Shown here: positions 1 through 7,581 of the stretch, piece after piece | How positions within the stretch are numbered: position 1 is the stretch's first letter | Layout of the letters: every line of letters begins with the position of its first letter | From: Bacterioplanoides sp. SCSIO 12839 | GTDB taxonomy: Bacteria > Pseudomonadota > Gammaproteobacteria > Pseudomonadales > Oceanobacteraceae | Length of the DNA stretch: 64,000 nucleotides | Reading direction: 5' to 3' | Assembly (NCBI RefSeq): GCF_024397975.1 | Contig: NZ_CP073745.1 | Coordinates: forward strand, 2,444,501 to 2,508,500 | Position numbers and translations under genes: made by a program | The notes under the pieces: model-generated | Told to the model about the DNA's origin: nothing | The model's input: only the letters and a program-made list of their open reading frames with translations | The model's database searches: none

Positions 1-56
1 ATGATGAATCAGGTGCAGAAAATTATCGTGATAATAAAACGTCGGAAGTTCATTAA
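1..56 (+). CDS. possible 3' end of a gene cut by the window edge
   Basis: Frame 3 is open from the window edge and encodes a hydrophilic tail ending ESGAENYRDNKTSEVH before TAA at 54-56. It would converge on the lipoprotein gene that ends at 125. The composition is protein-like, but only 17 codons are visible, so no family can be given. A 30-codon frame starting at base 1 also exists, and the assignment is weak. Confidence 0.3.
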   Translation, partial: DESGAENYRDNKTSEVH

Positions 57-124
57 TCGCCATATTACTACTCTGATGTTATACAACGATTAATGAGCAA
101 GAGCTGATATTCACTTAATTGTCT

Positions 125-907
125 TTATGGCTCAAAACGTACATCACTGACAACTTCTTGATAATAACCATCAGTAAGACCACTTTTTAATGCCTCATCC
201 AAGCGCCCTTCTCGTTTGCGGGAGAAGGTCAAATCCATGGTGCAACCCCGGTCATAATCTTCATCACCAATCACCGCTTGGATATCCAGCACATACTGGC
301 CATCATCTTCCGTGGTGATTTCTGCAGTGCGATCCAATACTAAGCCTGCAGCCTGAGTCGAACATCGATAACGCTGAGTAATCGTCATACCTGCGGAATC
401 ACTTTCGTTGGCAGTCCAAACTAAAATATATTTGCCTAATAACAGAGAGATCGTCTCATCAGAGGTGGGCTGCAATGCTTCAACATAAGCAGGAATATTG
501 ATTACTGAAGCATCCGCATCTTCTTGACTATCGCGCTCCAGCGAGAAGATTAATTCAGAAGGCTTAACGTTATTTGCGATATTCTCAGTATGTGAGTAAA
601 TCACCGTGCCCAGTACTTCATTTTCGGTCAACGAATAACGTTGCTCGCCATTAACGACACTAATCGTGTCACCCCCTTCCAGTTTCAGGGAGTCGGAATC
701 ATGCTCAAAACGAGCTTCCATCCGATAATCGTGCTTACCGTCCCCCGCGTCAGTGACCACAACAGAATATTCGGCACGGATAGAATTCGTAGCAAAATCA
801 CTGGAGGACTCAGGGTCAGATGAACTGTTATCGCAAGCTGATAACAAAACAGCAGCGGAGGCAACGGAAAAAGCCAATAGTCGTTTATTTTCCTTTGAGA
901 ACCACAT
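125..907 (-). CDS. predicted outer-membrane or periplasmic lipoprotein, unknown function
   Basis: This is a 260-residue protein. The start at 907 is chosen because AAGGAG lies about 7 nt upstream and the N-terminus (MWFSKENKRLLAF, then a hydrophobic run) ends in a lipobox, LLSAC, giving a lipidated Cys at about residue 25. A longer in-frame start at 973 would bury this signal. The mature part begins with a Ser/Asp/Glu-rich linker (NSSSDPESSSD), followed by an acidic region with alternating beta-type sequence and two further Cys (RYRC and RGCTMDL) that could pair. I recognise no domain. It faces a divergent permease gene at 1002 and is probably a single-gene unit. Confidence 0.7.
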   Translation of the reverse strand: MWFSKENKRLLAFSVASAAVLLSACDNSSSDPESSSDFATNSIRAEYSVVVTDAGDGKHDYRMEARFEHDSDSLKLEGGDTISVVNGEQRYSLTENEVLGTVIYSHTENIANNVKPSELIFSLERDSQEDADASVINIPAYVEALQPTSDETISLLLGKYILVWTANESDSAGMTITQRYRCSTQAAGLVLDRTAEITTEDDGQYVLDIQAVIGDEDYDRGCTMDLTFSRKREGRLDEALKSGLTDGYYQEVVSDVRFEP

Positions 908-1001
908 AGAACACTCCTTATTAAAAATACAGTTTGCAGGCTGACCAGCCAGACAATAAATTAGCGCCTTCATATTAACCGATTATGGGTGGTAAAACAG
1001 C

Positions 1002-1877
1002 TTGAGCCTGCATTCAACCAAAGCGGATGGACTTCTGATTATTGTTACCTTACTGGCCGCTATCAGCTGGATGTTTTCTAAAGAGGCATTAGCTGAGTTT
1101 CCGCCGCTGCTATTTATCGGCAGCCGTTTTTTGCTGGCCGGTTTGTTGTTAGCCGTCGTTGGCAGCCAATCTCTGCGGTTATTATCTGCACAACAATGGC
1201 GCTCTTCCGCTGCGGTTGGTGTATTTTTTGGTGTGGCCATGAGTTGCTGGATTATGGGGCTGTTTTATACCACCAGCCTGGGGGAAGGTTCTTTTATCAC
1301 CAGCATGGCTGTCGTTTTTGTTGCACCACTATGCTTGCTGTTCTGGGGAGATAAACCACCCGCTTCAACCTGGGTTGCCCTGCCACTATCAATCACCGGA
1401 CTGGCGTTATTAGCACTTGAGAATGGCTTCAACCCGGAAGCCAGCCAGCTGTTTTTCTTTATCGCCGCCACATTATTGGCTGTCACCTTTATTTTAAATG
1501 GGCGCGCTGCTGCCAACACACCAGCGTTAGCACTCAGTGCAATTCAGCTTTCCATCGTTGGTTTAATTGCGCTGCCGCTCTCATTGATAACCGAGACATG
1601 GCCATCAGCAGTGACCCAGAACATGGGGCTCTGGTTAACCTTGAGTGTCGTTGTGGGAACGTCGGCTCGCTTTTTACTGCAAACCTATGCTCAGGGGCTG
1701 ACATCTCCCGCACACGCGGCAGTAATCATGATTCTGGAGCCAATATGGACCGCCAGCATTGCTGCTTTCTGGTTTGACGAGCGCATGAGCACACAACAAT
1801 TACTCGGTTGTGCACTCATTTTCACATCACTTTTGGCCAATCGCTGGAACGCGGTTCGCACATTGTTTTGCCGATAA
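1002..1877 (+). CDS. EamA/DMT-family inner-membrane transporter
   Basis: The 291-residue, strongly hydrophobic protein has about ten predicted membrane helices arranged as two halves, the usual size and design of EamA (drug/metabolite) transporters. Visible family signs are the N-terminal helix followed by FSKEALAEFPPLLFIGSRFLLAG, and in the second half a helix pattern ending in LEPIWTASIAAFWFDERM, the usual ILEPVxAxLxAxLxLGE element. The start is a TTG at 1002, because an in-frame stop lies just upstream; a later ATG at 1071 would remove the first helix. The substrate cannot be deduced; members move amino acids, nucleosides or metabolites. The gene is divergent from the lipoprotein. Confidence 0.85.
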   Translation: MSLHSTKADGLLIIVTLLAAISWMFSKEALAEFPPLLFIGSRFLLAGLLLAVVGSQSLRLLSAQQWRSSAAVGVFFGVAMSCWIMGLFYTTSLGEGSFITSMAVVFVAPLCLLFWGDKPPASTWVALPLSITGLALLALENGFNPEASQLFFFIAATLLAVTFILNGRAAANTPALALSAIQLSIVGLIALPLSLITETWPSAVTQNMGLWLTLSVVVGTSARFLLQTYAQGLTSPAHAAVIMILEPIWTASIAAFWFDERMSTQQLLGCALIFTSLLANRWNAVRTLFCR

Positions 1878-1900
1878 CATAACCTGAATGGCGATAGTGA

Positions 1901-2473
1901 TTAATCGGCTGGCAGATGGTCTTTGATGATTTCAAACAACTCAGGGCGCCCTTGCTGAATTTCTTCCGCGCTCAGACCTTCCAATGAATGCGGATATTTC
2001 AACCAGGAACTGGTCTCATGCACATAATAATCCGGGACACGATCCGTTTTGTTACGTTCAGGCTTGTAATACGGTACCGCGACACGAATATCATGCGGCG
2101 TATTCAAACGCGCACGGCGAGTCAGCTCATTAATGATTGCGTCGATGGACTTGCCCGTATCGAATACGTCATCAACAATCAGCAGGCTATCTTCATGGCG
2201 GATATTTTTCACCAGATAATTCAGACCAAACACCTGAACCGTTTTGGCCTGCTGATCAATACCCGCAGCATAAGAAGCGGTGCGGATTGAAATATTGTCG
2301 GTTTCGATGCCGTGATACGCCAGATATTCCTGAACGGCAATTCCCATCGGAGCACCACCCCGCCAAACAGCGATCATAAAGGTTGGACGAAAGCCACTTA
2401 ACAGTACTTTTTCGGCCAGCCGGTAAGAGTCCTCCAGCAGACTTTGCCCTGTCAGGTAGAGTTTTTCGCTCAT
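1901..2473 (-). CDS. phosphoribosyltransferase (hypoxanthine/purine PRT-like)
   Basis: The 190-residue protein belongs to the type I PRTase fold. The PRPP-binding motif is SLLIVDDVFDTGKSIDAI, at about residues 115-132. These enzymes transfer ribose-5-phosphate from PRPP to a base, usually hypoxanthine or guanine in this size class. The start at 2473 (MSEKLYLTG) is taken over an in-frame ATG at 2533 because the extra 20 residues (MQRTPTANYPDSHC) are not conserved-looking. A paralogue of similar length starts divergently at 2639; the two share a GFRPTF-W-GGxxxGIxVQE block and the same PRPP loop. Two such genes side by side suggest different base preferences, which is inference. Confidence 0.8.
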   Translation of the reverse strand: MSEKLYLTGQSLLEDSYRLAEKVLLSGFRPTFMIAVWRGGAPMGIAVQEYLAYHGIETDNISIRTASYAAGIDQQAKTVQVFGLNYLVKNIRHEDSLLIVDDVFDTGKSIDAIINELTRRARLNTPHDIRVAVPYYKPERNKTDRVPDYYVHETSSWLKYPHSLEGLSAEEIQQGRPELFEIIKDHLPAD

Positions 2474-2562
2474 GGTGTGTTGCTCTCTGTTGCAATGGCT
2501 GTCGGGGTAGTTCGCAGTCGGGGTTCGTTGCAAGCCCGGCAGCCGATATCAAAAATCATTAG

Positions 2563-2578
2563 CTGACCGCATGGTCAG
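2563..2578. promoter_or_regulatory. palindrome between the divergent phosphoribosyltransferase genes
   Basis: CTGACCGCATGGTCAG is a perfect inverted repeat, 6-bp arms with a 4-bp centre. It lies in the only intergenic space between the two divergent genes, just before a possible -10 element (TATCAT). It could be a repressor operator controlling both. No protein is identified. Confidence 0.35.
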
Positions 2579-2638
2579 TCGTGTATCATACCTCTCTGGT
2601 TATCAAACTGCTAATGTGATTCAAGGATTTACGCCTTT

Positions 2639-3259
2639 ATGTCCTCTGCGCAACATGCTCCTGCCACGTTATCGAAACGTTTTCTCGATGAAGAAGAGCT
2701 GATTAAAGATGCCTTTCGTTTAGGCGTATCGATTTTTGAAAGCGGCTTCCGCCCGACGTTTATTGTTGGCTTATGGCGAGGAGGCAGCTCGGTTGGCATT
2801 TATGTTCAAGAATGCTTACAGACATTAGGGGTTAAAACTGACCATATTGCCCTGCGTACGTCTTACCGTGGACAAACAGCTTATCAGGACATCATGGAAT
2901 CACCGGAAGAGATCCGCGTGCATGGCACTCAATATCTGGTCGAAAACCTGAATGTTGATGATGGCTTATTAATTGTCGACGACGTGTTCAGTACCGGACA
3001 TAACATTCAGGCAGTGATTAATCGCTTACAGGGCAAACTGAAACGTAATATGCCGTCACAAGTGAAAGTGGCAACGCTGTGGCAACGCCCGGATTATAAC
3101 CGTACCGATATCAACCCGGATTTCTGCCTGCACCAAACCAATGACTGGCTGGTGTTCCCTTACGAGTTAAATGGCCTGACTCAGCAGGAAATTGAAGAAC
3201 ACAAAGCCTTTGTTGCACCGATGATTCATCCGGAATACATCAAGGGCACCTCTGAATAA
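2639..3259 (+). CDS. phosphoribosyltransferase paralogue
   Basis: This 206-residue type I PRTase is paralogous to the divergent gene ending at 1901. The PRPP loop is GLLIVDDVFSTGHNIQAV. The flexible-loop and hood regions differ from the neighbour, for example HALRTSYRGQ-type sequence (IALRTSYRGQTAYQ) against the SIRTASYAAG of the other. It has a longer N-terminus (SSAQHAPATLSKRF). Both keep the VDD acidic pair that contacts the ribose hydroxyls, so both should be active. The start is the ATG at 2639, with AAGGA about 12 nt upstream. A strong hairpin terminator follows at 3268-3307. Purine salvage is the likely pathway; the precise base is unknown. Confidence 0.78.
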   Translation: MSSAQHAPATLSKRFLDEEELIKDAFRLGVSIFESGFRPTFIVGLWRGGSSVGIYVQECLQTLGVKTDHIALRTSYRGQTAYQDIMESPEEIRVHGTQYLVENLNVDDGLLIVDDVFSTGHNIQAVINRLQGKLKRNMPSQVKVATLWQRPDYNRTDINPDFCLHQTNDWLVFPYELNGLTQQEIEEHKAFVAPMIHPEYIKGTSE

Positions 3260-3267
3260 TTCCGCAC

Positions 3268-3307
3268 AAAAAAGCCCGAGCCAGTGAATACTGGCCCGGG
3301 CTTTTTT
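3268..3307. terminator. bidirectional rho-independent terminator
   Basis: A GC-rich stem (GCCCGAGCCAGT pairing imperfectly with ACTGGCCCGGGC) is flanked by an A-run on the left and a T-run on the right. It serves the phosphoribosyltransferase gene and, on the other strand, the metallophosphoesterase gene ending at 3334. Confidence 0.85.
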
Positions 3308-3333
3308 GTGAACCCAACACTGATCAAAGCACA

Positions 3334-5196
3334 CTACTTCATACGCAGCTCTGAAATAATGAAGGTGTCATACGATGGAGAGCAATCCCACTTAGCGTTT
3401 CTTTCTCCGCCCGATTCAGAGTTATCCCACTCCAAACCACAATTATTTGAGCGAACTGTTACTTCAGCAGAACCAAGCCCGGTGGTCGTCAGCGTCAGAG
3501 GATCTGAAGAACCACTGCAATCAAACTTGGCATTGCGCTCACCTCGCGACAAAGACCCATCCCACTCCAGTCCACAGCTGTCGTTGTGCGTCATGATTCG
3601 GCCATCAATGGAATAAGTACCATCACCGTTGTGGCGCGGCTGACTACTGGCCATAAAGGTCATGGCATCACCATTGGAACGACAATCAAATTTAGCATTG
3701 CGCTCACCACCGGACAACGAACCATCCCATTCCAGGCTGCAGTGATTATCTTTGGCACGGATCTTCATGTCGTATTGGTTACCCGAACGCATGGTCTGAA
3801 GCAGTGATGGAATGGCAGAAGCCGGATCACGTTCGCCCCATAACCAGATTTGGTTTGAACCACCATGAACACCCCACTGGCCAACCGTAGAACCATTGTC
3901 AGTACCATAAGCATCCAATGCGATCGCGTGATTCACTCGTGGACGCAATGAACCATCCACAAAGTCCCATTGCTGATTCACACTCGGCGCCCAACACCCC
4001 CAGGTGTGCACCAGACCACCGTTGTAGCGTTGCGCCGCATTATCAAGACAATACCCTGAATCTTTTCGACTATGCAGAAGACCCGTGTCGATATCGTACT
4101 TCCAGCGCTGCCACTCGACACCCGCACATCCCCAGGAAATCGCACCAGCACCGTTATAAGGATTGGTACCATCATGATCCAGGCATTGGCCTGATCGAGC
4201 ATTCACCAGTTCGGCATAACCGGCGTTTTCAGATTGGATATCAATATGAGTGGCGCCATTGATGAGCACGTTATTGTTATTGTCATCGACGTAGTAACGT
4301 TCAATTGCCATATTGTTATCACGCACCGATGCTTTGACGTAAATACCGTTTAAAGCACCACCGGCAACAATGTTAGGCAAAGAATCCGGGCCCTTGGTGG
4401 CACCCGCTGGACGTTGAGTTGTGCGGTACCAGCCACCGCCTTGCCCGTAATGAATATGGCCACTGAAGATCGCCACAACGTTATAGCCCTCAAGGGCATT
4501 CCACATATCGGCTGCTTGCTGGTTTGACCAGGCGGCGTTATCGCCAATATCGCTATCAAAGGTATAGTGCATCACCAACACCACAGGCTTGCCAGATGGA
4601 CCAACACGACTGGCCAGATCATCACGCAAGAAGTTCAGGCTGGAATAGGGCTCAACAAAGCTGGCCCAACTGGCATCGTGGTTACGGTTACCCCCAAAGT
4701 TACCCAGCTGAATAAAGTGCACGCCTTGCCAGTCCCAGGAATACACGCTGCCTTCTGAGTGCCAATTGACCTTAGTGCTGCGATTTCGTGAGCGAATATC
4801 GCTAATAATCCGGTCTTTATCGACACAATAAGACGTACCAAAAGTACAACCCGAAGCCTGAACCCAATCCGCTTCATGTTCATCATGATTGCCCTGGCCA
4901 TCAAAAACATACTGTTTAAAAGGATCAATGGCATTCAGGTAAAACTTGTATTCGTCATTGGGGCGAGTGTTCTGAGTTAAATCCCCTGCCACCAGCAGAC
5001 CTTTGCTGTGCGCTGGGTTACTCAGAATCTGATTACCAACAGCCGATAACGTTCGATCAGCCACGGCATTCCGGGAAAACGCAGCGTTGTCATATTGAGG
5101 GTCGGCAGTGATGAAAAAGTCAAAGTTTCGCGGCGCGGCTTGCAAGCTGGTCGCCAGAGCAACAACCGGCAGCAACATAAGTTTGGATAAGCGCAT
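3334..5196 (-). CDS. secreted calcineurin-like metallophosphoesterase with ricin lectin and three Cys-bounded repeats
   Basis: The 620-residue exported protein starts with a signal peptide (MRLSKLMLLPVVALATSLQA, cleavage near A20). The metallophosphoesterase domain covers about residues 24-320, with ADPQYD (D32; the usual His is Gln34), GDLT (D71), GNHD (N103-D105), VMHYTFD and SGHIHYG, together the dimetal ligand set. A ricin-type beta-trefoil follows at about 330-455, with QRW, QQW and QIW. The C-terminal part (about 470-620) holds three copies of a repeat of the form CxLEWDGSxSxGERNAKFDC, about 50 residues apart. The substrate is unknown; the domain hydrolyses phosphomono- or diesters in other proteins. 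Hairpins flank the gene, so it can be a separate unit from the two enzymes upstream, but the shared domains point to one function. The lectin is nearly the same as that of the 7582-9306 protein. Confidence 0.85.
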   Translation of the reverse strand: MRLSKLMLLPVVALATSLQAAPRNFDFFITADPQYDNAAFSRNAVADRTLSAVGNQILSNPAHSKGLLVAGDLTQNTRPNDEYKFYLNAIDPFKQYVFDGQGNHDEHEADWVQASGCTFGTSYCVDKDRIISDIRSRNRSTKVNWHSEGSVYSWDWQGVHFIQLGNFGGNRNHDASWASFVEPYSSLNFLRDDLASRVGPSGKPVVLVMHYTFDSDIGDNAAWSNQQAADMWNALEGYNVVAIFSGHIHYGQGGGWYRTTQRPAGATKGPDSLPNIVAGGALNGIYVKASVRDNNMAIERYYVDDNNNNVLINGATHIDIQSENAGYAELVNARSGQCLDHDGTNPYNGAGAISWGCAGVEWQRWKYDIDTGLLHSRKDSGYCLDNAAQRYNGGLVHTWGCWAPSVNQQWDFVDGSLRPRVNHAIALDAYGTDNGSTVGQWGVHGGSNQIWLWGERDPASAIPSLLQTMRSGNQYDMKIRAKDNHCSLEWDGSLSGGERNAKFDCRSNGDAMTFMASSQPRHNGDGTYSIDGRIMTHNDSCGLEWDGSLSRGERNAKFDCSGSSDPLTLTTTGLGSAEVTVRSNNCGLEWDNSESGGERNAKWDCSPSYDTFIISELRMK

Positions 5197-5233
5197 ATCA
5201 GACCTATTTGTTTTTATAATTGATGTTTAAAAC

Positions 5234-5268
5234 AAAGCCCGGATCAGCGAGTACTCATCCGGGCTTTT
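5234..5268 (-). terminator. rho-independent terminator after the PI-PLC-like gene
   Basis: Arms AAGCCCGGAT and ATCCGGGCTT form a 10-bp perfect stem with a 13-nt loop, with T-rich sequence after it on the minus strand. It lies between the PI-PLC-like gene and the metallophosphoesterase gene, so downstream transcription needs read-through or its own promoter. Confidence 0.75.
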
Positions 5269-5297
5269 GCTTTTATACCGATCACATGGGCAAACGA

Positions 5298-7520
5298 TCA
5301 GTTTGTGCCCGGAACAAAGTTCTGAGCAGCGTCACCGTTCGCGTGCCATAACCAAAGTGTTTGGCCATTGCTGGTGTCACCCATTTTCAGATCCAGCGCC
5401 AACTGGTGGTTCTTACGTGGGCGAATTGTACTGCCAACCCAGTCCCACTTCAGATTGATATGGTCTTCACAGGTCCACATCTGAACATTGGTGCCAGCGT
5501 CATTACCATGAGTACTGTCGAGGCACATATTCGGGTTGTGTTTATTGCGAATAAACCCAGTGTGTGGCTCGTAATACCATTTCTGCCAGGCAGCAGGCTC
5601 CCAGCACTGATGCACAAACACATTGGTACCATCTTTGTGGTTTGCCAGGTCCTGAGCGTTAGCATCCATGCACACACCTTTGACTTTTAGCTCGCGGTAA
5701 TCAGACGGTAACTTCACGCCGTATAACGTCATGTCATCCCAGGAAGGAGCACAATCAAACTTGGCATTACGTTCACCATTACCATCCGTGTCACCACCGT
5801 TCCACTCAAGGCCACAATTGTTGTCAGAAGTGATATGAACACGCTGACTTGAACCATTTGAGGTGCTGGTTATCGTCAATGGATCAGCAGAACCGGAACA
5901 ATCGAACTTAGCATTGCGTTCGCCACCTGATTCAGAACCATCCCATTCCAGGCCACATAAGTGACCACCGGCCCAGGACTTAATCACACCATGAATAGCA
6001 GTATTGCCGTTACCATCAACATAAGCCGGGGCGTCCGCAATAAAAATCATTGGGTCGCCTTTATTCAGGCAGTCGAATTTAGCATTACGCTCTCCGCCAC
6101 CAATATCGCCACCTTGCCATTGCAACTCGCAATTATTTTGCACGGCACGCATATAGAACTCGTATTTGAGACCCGGTTGCAGGCCTTTCAGAGTCACTGT
6201 GCCGTCACCATAGTCCACGCTGTGTTGTGGCGTTTTCCAAAGGCCTTCTTCCGCATCGTCGTAATAACTCAGCCAAACATGATCAACACCCGCAGCCGTT
6301 TTCGCTTGCTTCAGCCACTCGTTTTGCTGGCTATTGGTTGGTACGGCAAATTGCCACTGACTGCCCATTGCCTGACAAGCAGCTTGCCCATTGGCTGGCG
6401 TATTGGCATTGCTGGCCGTTGAAACCGTCCAGTTCTTACCATCGCTGGTTTTACAGGCAAAACGCAGGCTGTCACCACAAGCACGATCGTTAAATCGACC
6501 ATTGGCCCAGGACTCAGCACAGTCTTCATTATTCCAGTTATCCGGTTGGTTGTTATCCCAGCTCCAGACAGACGCACGCAGACGCGCATCACCAATGGTA
6601 ATTTCATCCAGTGCTAATGCGCCAATACCACAGCGTCCTGCCTTGGCAGCCAGATTCGCATCAATACGAGGACCCGGATCACCAAACGCCGCGCTCAGAT
6701 TGGTGGCGTCTTCCCAGATACGGTGAGCGCCATCTTGCATGCTACTATTCGCAAGACAATCGGCTTCACTGCGATCCAGAATCGCCTGGGTTCCACCAGA
6801 CACCCAGTTGTGGATACTGTTCCAGGAATAGCCGGTCCAGGGGCCACGGTTAGAGCAACTGCTGCCCATGATGACCACCTGTTTGCCCGCTTTCAGCACG
6901 TCTTCTTCAGAGGTGGTTCTGACCATATTACTGAAGTTGTCGCACTGGCCTGCAGGTTGTTTGTAGATTAAGTCATCAATCGAAGCGACCGCTTTCACCA
7001 ACTCGCCATCATTACCTTCGGCGTCATCCTGGAAATACAACACCACGACTTCTTTCGGGTTCTTACGCAACCAGCGGTTTACCTCTTCAACCCCTTCGTG
7101 CAAATAACGCTCAAGACCACTGCAGCCAACATCGTTATCACCGGCATGACACATCAATAACGCATTGCCACCCGGAAGGTCTTTTGTCTGCCATACCCAG
7201 TGATAATCCATTTCAATGGTGCGAACGCCCAGATCCAGCATTTCAGTAATGGATAACGAATGATTCGGGTCGATATGAACAATCGCACTGTAAGCACTGC
7301 TGTTATAGGCGTTATGTGCCATCACCTGAAACCCTTGGGACAAAGGTGTCGCGTTATCCAGTAAATTCTGATGACTCAGTGCCCGGTATTCCCAGCTTTG
7401 CTGATGATTACCGATGGCGGTGTTATCGATATCCGCATTGGCCGGAGCACCACTCATGGCATGACCATAAGTGGACAACATCAATCCGGATGCCACCGAA
7501 AGTAAGGTTTTTTTCATCAT
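5298..7520 (-). CDS. secreted PI-PLC-like phosphodiesterase with C-type-lectin-like, repeat and ricin domains
   Basis: The 740-residue exported protein has a signal peptide (MMKKTLLSVASGLMLSTYGHA). The catalytic part, about residues 60-310, is PI-PLC-X-like: AHNAYNS (H69), GVRTIEMDYHW (E103, D105) and LMCHAGDND (H125) provide the two catalytic histidines. At about 320-455 comes a C-type-lectin-like stretch (NNEDCAESWANGRFNDRACG, later VDHVWLSYYDDAEEGLW) resembling the repeats of the 2492-aa protein at 42226-49704. Then follow three ERNAKFDC repeats (about 460-620) and a ricin-type lectin (about 625-740; QKW, LKW, QNF). The expected reaction is cleavage of a phosphodiester such as phosphatidylinositol, outside the cell. 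The start could also be the second ATG at 7517; AGGAAGG lies just upstream. The sphingomyelinase-like gene is 61 bp upstream on the same strand. Confidence 0.83.
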   Translation of the reverse strand: MMKKTLLSVASGLMLSTYGHAMSGAPANADIDNTAIGNHQQSWEYRALSHQNLLDNATPLSQGFQVMAHNAYNSSAYSAIVHIDPNHSLSITEMLDLGVRTIEMDYHWVWQTKDLPGGNALLMCHAGDNDVGCSGLERYLHEGVEEVNRWLRKNPKEVVVLYFQDDAEGNDGELVKAVASIDDLIYKQPAGQCDNFSNMVRTTSEEDVLKAGKQVVIMGSSCSNRGPWTGYSWNSIHNWVSGGTQAILDRSEADCLANSSMQDGAHRIWEDATNLSAAFGDPGPRIDANLAAKAGRCGIGALALDEITIGDARLRASVWSWDNNQPDNWNNEDCAESWANGRFNDRACGDSLRFACKTSDGKNWTVSTASNANTPANGQAACQAMGSQWQFAVPTNSQQNEWLKQAKTAAGVDHVWLSYYDDAEEGLWKTPQHSVDYGDGTVTLKGLQPGLKYEFYMRAVQNNCELQWQGGDIGGGERNAKFDCLNKGDPMIFIADAPAYVDGNGNTAIHGVIKSWAGGHLCGLEWDGSESGGERNAKFDCSGSADPLTITSTSNGSSQRVHITSDNNCGLEWNGGDTDGNGERNAKFDCAPSWDDMTLYGVKLPSDYRELKVKGVCMDANAQDLANHKDGTNVFVHQCWEPAAWQKWYYEPHTGFIRNKHNPNMCLDSTHGNDAGTNVQMWTCEDHINLKWDWVGSTIRPRKNHQLALDLKMGDTSNGQTLWLWHANGDAAQNFVPGTN

Positions 7521-7581
7521 GACCTTCCTGTTACATTTTTATTGTTATTCGTATTTATCTATTCAGTGTTAAGGAGCGTTT

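Noticed and set aside
5961-6422. 153-codon plus-strand frame inside the PI-PLC-like gene
   Set aside because: It is antisense to a well-supported exported enzyme and has no start context.
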